Origin: Ephydatia muelleri
Lineage: Eukaryota; Porifera; Demospongiae; Spongillida; Spongillidae
NCBI GenBank assembly: GCA_013339895.1
Contig: JABACO010000010.1
Coordinates: 1,636,412 to 1,700,411, forward strand
Direction: 5' to 3'
DNA: 64,000 bases
Part shown: piece after piece, positions 21,101-44,158 of the stretch
Layout of the letters: each line of letters starts with the position of its first letter
How positions within the stretch are numbered: position 1 is the stretch's first letter
Program-made: the position numbers and the translations under genes
Notes under the pieces: model-generated
The model's input: the letters and a program-made list of their open reading frames with translations, nothing else
Told to the model about the DNA's origin: nothing
Databases searched by the model: none

Positions 21101-21900
21101 CACACCCTAAATCTGGGAGCTTAAATTTCTTAACCTGATGGAGGCTTCGTAGTTGGTACTTCCACTCCAGCATCTTTTAATGTTGTCCAAATGAAGTGAA
21201 GATTAGTCTCTCCCTAATTTATAAACCCATATACCGATGCAGCATGCACACAATGCTGTACATACCATTGGCCGAGGACTGTGCAGATGAAAGTAAAGAC
21301 GTGCAAACATTTTTCTTGGAAATGAGAAAAAGCTAGCACTGTGTGGAATCTGAGAGTCCTCTTCATTGTCTACAGCTGTTTCAAGTTCCACATCTGTTAT
21401 ATCAGATTCAGAGTCAGATTCACAGTCCAGGACCTCAGATTGAGGCTTCTCATTAAAGAGGTATCCACTTTCTTGGAACTCGTATACTTGTACTTCATCC
21501 TGCGAATGGGTCATGACAGCCTTAATCAATATTAGGTAATAATGAACTCAACAAACAACCAATTCTATACCTCTGGCGGTGAATCACTGTGGGGTAGATA
21601 CTCAGTCGCAAGCAACTCAACGTTTGACTGATGCTTCTGAGTTTTAAAATGTCTCGTAAGCCTCCATCTTTGCGCGAAGCTTACTTTGCAGACCTCACAA
21701 TGAACCACTGTAGTGCAGTCAGTCACAGTTATTCATAACAATTCGTAACGTAAAACTATAAACACATAAATCCTCATATAGAATACAGCATGAACGCATT
21801 CTTTTCACGTACCCTTTCTGTACTGATAGTATACAAAGCAGAGATGCTTTAAGTTACCTTCTGACAACCGAGAACGGTTCCGCCATTTATAATTTGCCAA
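18177..21900 (-). CDS. multi-exon zinc-finger protein of the CAC-ended transposon
   Basis: On the minus strand, an exon at about 21710-21570 encodes a C2H2 finger, HCEVCKVSFAQRWRLTRHFK with TQKH following. The next (about 21500-21250) is acidic (CESDSESDITDVELETAVDN), followed by FPRKMFARLYFHLHSPRPM. Further exons are likely at about 19740-19620 (ADVHLSCSTTLEAQLRSSAD), 18894-18590 (YRAVVSHKHELIHSGEYVQL) and 18480-18177 (ILAAVSFVHECD, ending VFEHNWSKVLFCYSIYCIQ). The ATG at 21886 is a tentative start; its junction phase does not fit cleanly. The gene is interrupted in an intron by the hAT-like element at 19973-21109. I do not recognise the family; its place between transposon ends suggests a transposon-encoded protein. 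Confidence 0.5.
19973..21109. mobile_element. non-autonomous hAT-like element, 1137 bp
   Basis: Terminal inverted repeats TAGGGTGTGTAACC and GGTTACACACCCTA are flanked by a perfect 8-bp target duplication AATCTGGG (19965-19972 and 21110-21117). Both ends carry several copies of CGGAAAAATCGATT and GGTTATTCGG-like motifs. No coding frame is convincing. It lies in an intron of the surrounding zinc-finger gene. Confidence 0.9.
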
Positions 21901-21949
21901 AACAAAAAATTTGTTCGCCACGTGACTTTGTGGGCAAGAGGGGTGTGGG

Positions 21950-24900
21950 CATGCATGCCACGGCTGTTTGCGGCTGGACATTTAGTTTCATAATTAGAGC
22001 GTTACGGTATATGGTATAGAAATCATGGCGGTTAGCCTCATTATCGACACCATATGTTCAACGACGTGCCTTGCTAGATGCTTACATCTTGTGTTATTAT
22101 AAACATATGCAGTAGTACCAGCAATCATCTGGCTTCAAGACACACACCTGAAACGATAAATTACGCTTTTCCAATTAATACACGCGCCACGTTTTCATAG
22201 GCATATGAGGTACGGCAAGATGGAATAGGTATGAAAGATGCGCGAATTGCATGTAGCTGCCAATTTTACCACATATAAATTTGACATACAGGCAATGTGA
22301 AAGCTTCAAGTAGTTGGTTTGTCCACTAAGCGCGGCCGGCTGTTTTCGACCTGAACGGGCTGCCGTTTCCTATGAATAATCATGACACGTACAATGGAGT
22401 ACCATTGCCAACACGTTCAGCTGCATTGTAGAACTTGAAAAACGCATGTCTTATAAGAGAGCAAGCAAAAAGGACACCATATACAAGTATTCAGGCCTTG
22501 CATGGTGTGGCATTTCACTCTGAGGAGGATGCAGCCATGTATCCACAAAGCCCAGCTAATAGTGTAGCTCCCTGCAAGCAATGACTTCAAATGCTAGTAT
22601 CAAATGGTTTTCTTACTTCATTAATAGCTAAAACACAAGAGTAAGATGTTAATGCATATTTTGTCATTGACCAGTAAATATAATGATGCTATGCTTATAC
22701 ACGGGTTTTGTTCCACAACTGAAGCATGCCAGTGGAAAGGAGTGGTTCATCAGGCCCGCTAGGGTGTGCTATTAAGCCTTAAAAGTACATTAGCACTATT
22801 TCACACCCCCACCATTTAATGCTCTTGTCAATCTGCAGGATGCACTCACATACATCGTGCAGATGAACCACCTTCATGTCAATTCTACAGTATTTGTTGT
22901 GCCCTCTCTCTTTGCTTATGTTTATAGAGAGGTAGGCTGCCTCTGGAGCTGCATCTGTATTTGCAGTTGTATAATACATCCCTATTGTTATGACACAGAA
23001 CTATTACCTTAGATACCTAGCTTGGTATTAAACATTGTAGCAGAGTGAATGTTCCAGGGACATCAAGGCTTTAATCAGTTACTGATATGTATATGGCATC
23101 TGAGACCCTAGATGTTTTGTAATATTGACAATGGCACAAACCTAGTTAAAGAATAGCTTGACTCTTTAATTCCTTACGTGCATATCTGTGAGGGAATATC
23201 CACAAGCCTTAGCAACCACATCAGTCAGCATGACAACACTGTAATGAAGGAACCTTGTGCATAACTTAGGGAAGTACTAACTACCTGAGAATTAAAATCT
23301 ATTAAGTGATCAGTGATCAAAATAGGAAGCATTCATTGGTGGAGTCAGGGATTACAGTGAGTGCAGAACAAGAATCACAGCTGGCCTAGCAATCACAGCT
23401 GGCCTAGCAATCACTTGGCAGTAGCTGTGCAACACAAAAAAAAAAATCAACTACAAAAAATCTAAAACAACTTTGCTCTTACTTATACATACATGCATGT
23501 AAATGGCACGTAAGGCTACTATATCTCCAGGGAGAGGTCAAGTGCAAGAAACCTCAAAGGGGCCGGGTTGAGATAGCTCTCCATTTTTACTGCCATTGTT
23601 CTGGCAGAAAGGAGATACAAGAAGTCACCTATATATGTTCCACATTGATGGAAAAGCTGCTGGGTGCATGGATAGCTTAAATAAGATGATATTTATAAAT
23701 CAACTCGCTATGCATAGTTTACAGGAACACCCTGCATGACAACTAAATCCCCAGTGATGAAGTATGGTATGGATCAAGCTTGGACCTCTGCAAGGGTGGA
23801 GAGGCACAATAATGTGTACTTTACATTGTTGGTGTAAAGGTTTCTACTTGATCTTTATCAGGCACTGAATCTGGCACTATATGTACTTCAAAGCATGGAT
23901 TATCAAAACACCATGCATATCCATCACTAAAGTTGTCAACGACCTACCACCTGACACCTTGAAACATCAATAAAGTTTATGCACTCACTGTAAACGATAG
24001 TTATCGAATAATAGATCTGATTCAACAGCATTGAATCTTGCTGCGTTTACAACATCAGCTGAACATTGAATGCCAGCTAGTATAAATGCTGCATGACTTT
24101 ATAACCTTTAGCTCTTATTGCCACTGACCTAGTTAACATCATCTTCATCACATGCACTAGGCTTGTAGAAAAGTGGCAGGATTCAGTCAGTCTCCTTCCG
24201 GCTTGCAGAACAATTGCAAGGAGTCAAATCCATGTATATGTATACCATGCATCATTGCACAGAATATCATATGCCTACGTATAAGAGATGCAGTTGCAGA
24301 ACTACAATGCAGTGTGTGATGGAGCACCTTATCAACATCGTGTCACAAGATGTGGCAGCAATACCACAATCAACGAAGATTGAACTTTCAGGACTATACC
24401 TATCGTTATGCTTGACACGGCATTAAAAACTCTTGTAAAATCAGGGATATTTGACGATCTGTAGCGCCATCATTTCAGCCGGCCGCACTTAGTCTATACG
24501 CTATCTAGGTAGTCTTAACCCTCGCTAACTTATCACGCTTAGCTTTTTCCTAGGAAAATTGGCAGTGGTCCACTGTTCAGTTCTTTGTGGAGGATATCCA
24601 ATTGAGGTACTCGGCTTGCGAGCGCTATAGCTAGCGGGCGCTACAGAGTTGAGGCACAAAATTTATACGATGCATAGATAATGGTATGTCTATACTAAAA
24701 TGGCTGTTACATGTCGGTGCAACAAGTACAGTCCTTATATAGCTCGAAAATACAAAGTGCTTGGTTAGGTCATGATGCGTGATGTCATCGTTTCAATATT
24801 TCGGGGCGTAGGTCTTATTGTCCAACATTAAATGGGCCGCAAACAGCCGTGATGCAGCAACTAGCGCAATGATCAGAGGCACTTCTCTACCACGGCATTT

Positions 24901-25170
24901 AAGGAGTGGAGCTGAATCCTCAGGCAGTGTGCAAAACCCTTTGCTTCGTGGTAGGAGCTCTAACCATTCAGAACCCAGTGTGGAACACATCCTACCAACC
25001 AAGCCACCACAGTCAATTGCCTCCCGCTGCTTTGTCTGTGACCACATGCAGCAACCCCCAGCGTTGTCCATGCCTCCCAGTCTGTGGATCTATCAGTTGT
25101 TATGCGGGAGCTGAGAAAGGAAATGAAGCAGGCCATTGCTCACCGGCAGCGATCGCATATCTCACCTCAC
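21950..25170. other. gene-poor interior of the CAC-ended element
   Basis: No conserved frame could be established. A direct duplication ATCACAGCTGGCCTAGCA occurs near 23378-23412. A plus-strand stretch near 25065-25160 could be a small terminal exon (VVMRELRKEMKQAIAHRQ before a stop), but support is weak. Confidence 0.35.
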
Positions 25171-25452
25171 AATTGAAAAGAGTCCGTTCAAGTCCGTATA
25201 TTAAAATATCCGTTGTTTCAAAGTGGAAAAACATACACTGACATGTTGTTACGGCCAAAATAACAGGTTACTTCGGGCGTGTAAACCGAGCCGTATTAAC
25301 ATGCACCTTACATCCGGCACCAACCACGTAATATCATACACCATTCCATATGTAACATTTTATCGGTGCACTTACGGGCTGTAAAACGGACCCGTTACGA
25401 TATGTTTTGTACTTACGGGCCGATAATTGACCGAAAATTTTTGGTTGTGTAC

Positions 25453-26240
25453 TATTGTGCTTACGCAGTACCGGTAATGACGTCACCTATTAACAAAACA
25501 CTTCCTGAAGGCTGCGTACGCCCATGCTTTTGGACATAATCATTAAAGACCCAAAGGATGTAGTAATATCACAGACCACAATGGCAAAAGCTTTGCATAT
25601 CCCAGCATGTGATCTTCAACTCCTGAGGCTTTTTAAATACCATGGTGTAATAAATATGTAGATTCAGTGTGATGAGCTGGAGGTTAAAATGTACATTCAT
25701 TTAACACGCGGTCCATGAAAGAATGATACAACAAAGTGTGAACTGCACTATACAAAAAGTTGTCGCTGGTGTTTTTTAAACCCAATAATCGATTTCTTGT
25801 CGTACCTTAATCACAGGTAGGGGCTTTGCAAGAATCGTGAGTCAAGAATCGTGAGTCAAACGCTCTACAGATGCTAGAAGACCTAATAGACTCCTACGAT
25901 TTTTGCGGTTTCGCGGTCAAATGTACACTTTTTTATGGCGAATCTTATAGCCTTGATAGTGTGTTTATAAGCTTTTCACCTCATACATATCATTCTATGT
26001 GCAATCGTGTGTCAAGGAAATCGGTTTTCTACACTGTCCTTCGACCTGACAGCCCGAAAATACGATCGTTATGCGTGTAGGTACAGACATCTACATTGTA
26101 TGATGACGGACGTAGTGATGACTGATTTGAACATGCCTCTAGCTGAAAAGCTACATGCTTGCACTTTAGTATGAGTTAGATATCACTTAGAAGCCGTTCT
26201 TATTAGCACACATATACATGTTTGCAATCATCCTCCTCCT
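25453..26240. other. unassigned sequence
   Basis: No supported gene. A short local duplication AATCGTGAGTCAA occurs at about 25832-25859. Confidence 0.35.

Positions 26241-26241
<1 letters not shown>

Positions 26242-26276
<35 letters not shown>
26242..26276. repeat. poly-C tract
   Basis: About 34 consecutive C, a likely length-variable and error-prone site. Confidence 0.95.
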
Positions 26277-26315
26277 CGCCGTATTGAGGGTACATGTAGA
26301 CATATGCATGCATCA

Positions 26316-27490
26316 ATAATGGCCGACACTCAAGGTGAAGAGATTTCCCAGTGTAGATGACAGGAGAAAAGCTAAATTCAGGAATGACCTTAATGCAACT
26401 GCATTTCACTCGATCCAAAGAGTGTTCAGAGCAATGACAGCAGAAATTCTGAAGATGCTACTTCCAGCTTGGCATGTGCCTGAACTGAAGAAATGGATTA
26501 AAATCCCAGATGGTGCTGACAGGGAGGATTCTGATGACTCAGATGGAGATGGGGAAAATGCCTTACCTGCTTTGAATGCATCTGAACTGGCAGTGACAAG
26601 AAGCATTGTACTTTCCATTGCAAACTGCCGTGGTACCACTACATCTGTCAAAGCTCGGATGTTGATGGCTCAGATGAATGACCTGACTTCTAATTATGTT
26701 GAAAAGATGTTGTCTGATTCTGGGAGAAAGCTTTCACAGGCAACACTTAGACGTGCAATGTTTCAGGCAAAAGTGGATGCTGAATACCTTCACTGAGGTC
26801 TTCAGCTCACTCCCTTTTTAGTGACTCATCAACGAATAGCTATAAAGAAGTTATCCAACTGGCAGTTGACACTGTATACTCATCAAAACATGTACCTTGT
26901 CTTGCATGGTTATCCAAAAAGAGGCCCTTTCGGTCAAATAAATGGAAAGACTTGGAACATGCTGATTCAATGAAGTCACTTGTGCTAAAAAATGATGTGC
27001 AGGAAATGTTCAAAGAGTATGTAGCTGAACACAACACCAGATAGATGGCCAGATGTTCGCCACATGAAGGAGTCTCTCTTTTATGAGATCACCAGGAATA
27101 TAACTGGTGGAGCAAAGAAACAATGTGCTCGATCGTGTGTCGACTACATAAAAGTGAACTTTTGCACAGACAATTTTGAACTTGTAGACAAAGTTATTGA
27201 TGTGGTAGCCCCTTGCACAAGTACGTGCAGTAGACCAAAACATTGGTTAAAACAAGAATCAGCTACCTAAGAAACGCTGTAGATCAGAGGTGAGTGATAA
27301 TAGTGGCAGGAATAAACACCAGAAGATTGCAAGATCCTTTTCTGACATACACTGGCACACAGAGGACCTGACCCATTTGAAGGTGCCTTTGCTAAAAATG
27401 TACCTTAAAGAGCACAAGCTCAAGACCTCTGGCAACAAAGCAGACTTAATAGAAAGCATACATGAGCATATGTATAGTATTGTATAGAAT
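26316..27490 (+). pseudogene. decayed transposon-like gene ending in a SAP domain
   Basis: A plus-strand frame at 26335-26796 reads FRNDLNATAFHSIQRVFRAM, then TAEILKMLLPAWHVPELKKW and an acidic patch (REDSDDSDGDGE). Coding character continues in shifted frames: VDTVYSSKHVPCLAWLSKKR and FRSNKWKDLEHADSMKSLVL up to about 27040, then VRHMKESLFYEITRNITGG to about 27230. The last exon (about 27290-27487) encodes a SAP fold, LKVPLLKMYLKEHKLKTSGN then KADLIESIHEH, a DNA-binding helix-extended-loop-helix. At least two frame breaks (near 26797 and 27040) show decay. The family is not recognised; a transposase or transposon accessory role is inferred from the setting. Confidence 0.5.
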
Positions 27491-27668
27491 TGACTGAAGT
27501 AAACAGGTGCAAACATTTGATTGCATTGCAAAGCTGTATTTGAAACGCAAACGGTTCATGAAATTGTACCCTTAACTTCTAGTCTCCTTCATATAGGGTG
27601 TTTATGTAGACGCTAAGGATAAAATGAACCCATGTACTTGCCTGGGTATTCCCATCAGTTTTAATTTC

Positions 27669-27830
27669 AGCACACACACACACACACTCACACACACACA
27701 CACTAGCACTAAATTAAAGCTCGCACGCAGAAACACGTGCACGCACCGCGCATGTGTGACACACATACACACACACACGCACACACATACACACAGCACA
27801 CGCATACACACCAATACGGTTTGCTAGCAC
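27669..27830. repeat. interrupted (CA)n microsatellite
   Basis: CA-rich tracts with short unique spacers, giving spurious open frames on both strands. Confidence 0.9.
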
Positions 27831-27966
27831 ACGTATATGTATACGTACATATACGTAAGAATGAAATATTCAACAAGGCGGGGTGGGGTCATTTTGAGCG
27901 GTCTGGGAACTAGAACCACAGCTTCACCTAGGGGTTTTATGAGTTTCAGAGTCATTTATAGCGCGA

Positions 27967-28203
27967 ATGCAACAGATTTTGGTTTTAGATATGGGAAACT
28001 ACAATAGAGTTGCAAAGTTGATGACTATGATTGTAGAGCTGTGGGTTACTGTGAGGGGGTTTTCATTGGCCAGTGCATGGATAGAACAGTATAAAGGAGC
28101 TACGAAAAAGACTCTACAAAAAGCTATCTCTTCGAAAACAGATCTGATTCCGTTAAATTTTTTGTTCTTATGTGTTTTGTTCTTATGTGCTTTGACATTA
28201 TGA
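27967..28203 (+). pseudogene. transposon-like terminal exon, copy A
   Basis: The frame reads DMGNYNRVAKLMTMIVELWV, then RGFSLASAWIEQYKGATKKT, LQK, and a stop. The core RGFSLASAWIEQYK...KKTLQK is repeated with changes at 36752-36849. The two are homologous protein endings and not chance frames. I associate this ending with a dispersed transposon family but cannot name it. Confidence 0.5.
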
Positions 28204-28565
28204 TTTGGGTCAGTTTCCGAGAAAATGAAAAGTGGCTATATATATAAAGTTATAAAAATGCTTCACGTTTGAATCGCTAAAACTCCATAACGGTTTAAGC
28301 AATCAACTTTCTCTCTAGAAAAATATATTTTGGTGTCTTACCCTTGCTCCTTGCCGACGTTACAAGGCACAGTACCCCGAGGGGTTCAAAATCCAGGTAG
28401 CTCCCTACAGGAATGTCCAAATCACTTCAAAATCGATATGCACGTAAAGGAGTCCTCGTCACTATTGATTTCTGCAGATCGTTGATTTTTACCTCTTCCG
28501 TTATGGAGATACAGCAATGCAAAGTAAAGTCCACGTTTCCCGCTCGAATCGCGCCTTTCTCAGTC
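28200..28565 (+). repeat. divergent dispersed repeat, copy 2
   Basis: Collinear, inverted, with 245-650. It follows the stop of the copy-A terminal exon and includes the left arm of the long hairpin. Confidence 0.6.
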
Positions 28566-28667
28566 CCACTCGGGAGAATGGCAATACTGAGAAAGGCGCG
28601 ATTCGAGCGGGAAACGTGGACTTTACTTTGCATTGCTGTATCTCCATAACGGAAGAGGTAAAAATCA
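28483..28667. repeat. perfect inverted repeat, 82-bp arms, 21-bp loop
   Basis: Arm 28483-28564 is the exact reverse complement of 28586-28667, with a unique 21-bp loop between. Outside the arms similarity stops at once. Such a perfect hairpin is either a very recent inverted duplication of part of the dispersed repeat or a sequence kept for its RNA hairpin. Confidence 0.95.
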
Positions 28668-28730
28668 AAAAGGAAGCGTGAAACGATTTTTAACAGCACG
28701 GGAGTATTGGGCCAATGCACATCTCCACCA

Positions 28731-29500
28731 CGCGATCTCTATGTAGTGATCCTTCAACACTACAGCATGCACTCCAGATATTTTGTACATGGAGTAACAT
28801 CTGCATGGCAGCTAAACATTGCATATTCTAAATGTAATTCAACCACCTGTGGAAATCTAGCTATTACTCTTCAAAATTATTTACTAGATAGCACCTCATT
28901 AGCGGCTGTGGATAACATCTCTCCTCCGACCTCAAGATGACATCCCACAGTAATATTGTTTCCTTGGATGCATTTAATCAAGCTAAGCTTATTTTGATAG
29001 CCTTTCACTCGAATCAACCCTCATTTCTTTGCCATGCATTTAGAATGTATGTACATCCTTTATTAGAATTTGCAACTCCTGTTTGGTAACCCAGTTTGAA
29101 GAAAGATATTTTAGTGGTTGAAAATGTCCAAAGGTATTTTACCCACCAGGAATGCAAACGTGCTGGACTTCATTTTCTATATTATGAACAGAGACTTATA
29201 TTTCTTGAAATTGAATCTCTTTTTCATCATTGACAACTACATTTTCAGATCTACTATGACCTGATTGATATTCCAACAGAAAACATCATGCAAAAAGTCA
29301 CTTCTGCATACGGCCTTTCGTCACAATTCAGATAAAGTGTTCTGGGAATGTACATATGAATAGTCTAACTTACTTTGAACGAACAGTCCCTATTTGGAAT
29401 GCACTGATCGATGACACAGTTATTGCTCAAAGCCTTACAATGTTTAAGCATAAACTTAAGGGTTTATTTTATAGTACAGGCATATTACTGTAAGAGCATG
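28731..29500 (+). pseudogene. LINE reverse-transcriptase 3' relic
   Basis: Plus-strand fragments in changing frames match the C-terminal part of a non-LTR retrotransposon polymerase: SAWQLNIAYSKCNSTTCGNL (thumb region, W-L-N-KC pattern), LITLQ-type linker, FRMYVHPLLEFATPVW, then VVENVQRYFT...CKRAGLHFLYYEQRL, and the closing RTVPIWNALIDDTVIAQSLT. Many stops and shifts show an old, inactive copy. A CR1/L2-like clade is likely but not certain. Confidence 0.65.
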
Positions 29501-29936
29501 GTGGTTTATATCAACCCGCCTTGTATGTCCTTTTCCTTATGGAATGAATTATTATTAATTATGAATGATTTATGTCCCCCTTGCTATGGAATAGCATGGT
29601 GCTTGGGGAGTAGAAGCATGTAATGGTTTCTCATTTTTGGCTAGGCGAGAAGGCATAATAACTAACACTCCAAAGTCCAAAGTTCTTGGTGACTCTTTGG
29701 CAGGCTGAGTTTCATCCTGATACAGTCCAATTTACAAGAGCCATTCTTGCCAGGTCAGGACTTGTCCTCGATCATGAAGTTGACTCTGAGTTCTAGTTTC
29801 AGTTTTTTAATGTTTGTTTCATATTTGTAATACTTGTAAACATATCAGGTTCTCAATTGTAAACAAAAGCATGATATACACTTTATGAAAAATCATTTTC
29901 AGCAGCAAAATATCAAGCTGATTTATACAGTCACAT
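29501..29936. other. spacer downstream of the Calx-beta gene
   Basis: A/T-rich, with a weak continuation of the LINE relic near 29690-29790. No gene seen. Confidence 0.4.
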
Positions 29937-42326
<12,390 letters not shown>

Positions 42327-42819
42327 GGCATCTACACGTACACTGTCAAAAACAAAATATTGCTATTATCAATCTGACTGCAACTAACTGATACAATCTG
42401 CGATAACTGGCACATTGTGCGCATGCGTTCTAGATAATTGCGATAGTCATTACGTCATGTGGGTGTGGGAACGTGACTATAGTATTAAGTTGCTAGGCAT
42501 TTTAAAGTTCCGAGATCTTTCTCAAAACGCTGTATAAGAAGTTTTGAATAGTGAGTCCATACACAGCCATGCAAATTAGAGCCATATGTTGTCACACGCA
42601 TGTCGTTTTCCTCTCAGTCTCTTCATGGCCGACATCTAATGTTACATCACATGGCTCTAGTCTACTTTAGCACGGGTGTGTATGAACCCATGATTGACAC
42701 ACCTAGTGGGAGGAGCTGCTCGGCCCCATGCCTCTAGTACACTGTCAGCCATGGTCACCCTCCAACTCAGGTAGTCTCGTTCCCAGACGTATAAATGGTT
42801 TACAACCCTGTTTATGTTG
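42327..42819. other. upstream region of the Calx-beta gene
   Basis: No gene. A segment GTCTCGTTCCCAGACGTATA near 42775 recurs in inverted form at 47945-47979, beside the stray VWA5A copy. Confidence 0.45.
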
Positions 42820-43497
42820 AGGATGTACCTGACAGACCCAACATCAAATACACAGTAATCCAACAACTATATGCATCGAAGAAGCATTCTCTTCATTGGT
42901 AGGAGCTATTCGACAAGAAAGAGTACAAATGGGAAGAGTTTTAATTTACTGCTGTTCGTATGATGACTGTTCTTCTGTGTATTTGTATTTAAGGTCCAAG
43001 CTTCGAAAAGAAATAACAGAACCTGTTGGTGCCAGACATTTGTCAATATTCCGACTTGTTGACATGTTCACTGCTTGCACACCTCCTGACATTAAGAAGC
43101 ACATTTTACACTCAATTTGCTCTTTGGAAGGAGTTCTTCATGGCATTTGGGATGGGAATCAATTGCCCAAATGTTCTCAAATTTATTCACTGGGGTCCAC
43201 CATCTGACCTAGAGGAGTATGCACAAGAAACTGGGCATGCCGGAAGAGATGGGCTGCATTCTGAGGCTGTTCTGTATATCCAAAAGCTATTTCAGTACAT
43301 ACAAAACAGCATGAAGTTATTCTGCTTACAAGAACAGCATTGTAGAAGGCAAACAATCATTGAACACTTTGTTGTAGATACACCTACAGGTTTAAGTAAC
43401 TTGCTGAATACATGTTTGTGCTGTGATGTGTGTGAAAAGAAATGCAAATGTCAAAAATGTTCGAAATTATTCAACATTGTTACGCCAAATAGAGCCT
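42820..43497 (+). pseudogene. RecQ-like helicase C-terminal fragment
   Basis: Coding segments in shifting frames match the second helicase lobe of the RecQ-like proteins that travel with transposons: VEDVPDRPNIKYTV, then MGRVLIYCCSYDDCSSVYLY, EITEPVGARHLSIFRLVDMF, INCPNVLKFIHWGPPSDLEE and YAQETGHAGRDG. In RecQ helicases the last motif (motif VI) is normally QETGRAGRDG; here the first Arg is His. Segments of motif V are missing near 43110-43140. It ends with a Cys-rich tail (CLCCDVCEKKCKCQKC). Frame breaks near 42890 and 43120 make it non-functional. Confidence 0.75.
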
Positions 43498-44158
43498 AGT
43501 AGATGTGGCCTACAATGTAAGAGTGTGAGGGATTAAGCTAGATACCCCACCTCCCCCATGAAAAGAACCATTTCAATGTGGCCTCCTTTGCAAGGGTACT
43601 GTCAGGGGTTAAGGTACATACGAGCCCTGATTTATACCATGTATGGAGGTAACATATTCATATATTGTACTTTTGATTGTACATGTCAGTTGCAGCTGTT
43701 CAGTTATCAGATTGTGATGCTTGTGGTGTGTGGATGTTATAGCATGTAGACATAAGTCTCTATGGGCTTTTTGTATTTATAAGTAAGCCTAACTGAATGA
43801 GATACAAATATGTGGGCAAGGACTAATGTTGTGTAGGCAGCATGGACTTTATAGTAAGAATTGATTGTATGAGGAAAAAAAAAACACTTTTATGCAATTT
43901 AACTGCTTATATATAACTGGTTTCATCCTTGCACATACTTAGTTAAGATAGTGTAATATATTTCATACAATTAGATTTGTATACGTACTGTTTGGAACAT
44001 CTATGCTTCCGGCAAGGAACAGACATGTATTACTGGAATCATCTAGCTACATCAATGTATTTCCACACAAATGATTTATACATGACAGTTAAAGAATCAT
44101 GATAAATGCATGGTCATTACAGAGGGAGAGATGCAATAATTTTTTCTCCATTGTTTAT
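43498..44158. other. A/T-rich spacer between RecQ-like and DUF6589 relics
   Basis: No gene seen. It may be the shared 3' region of two convergent genes of one element. Confidence 0.4.

Larger units (their letters stand above)
17898..25449. mobile_element. large DNA transposon candidate with CAC ends
   Basis: Inverted ends CACAACCAAAAAATTTTC (17898) and GAAAATTTTTGGTTGTG (to 25449) are flanked by TAC on both sides (17895-17897, 25450-25452). Both subterminal regions (17898-18130 and 25170-25449) are dense in TAACGGG/CCCGTTA-type motifs in both orientations, as in CACTA-like elements. The 7.55-kb interval holds a minus-strand zinc-finger gene and a nested hAT-like element. CAC termini with a 3-bp duplication suggest an EnSpm/CACTA relative, but I did not identify a transposase core. 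Confidence 0.6.

Noticed and set aside
24793-25241. Overlapping open frames on both strands
   Set aside because: No recognisable domain and no consistent splice model; only noted as a possible small terminal exon.
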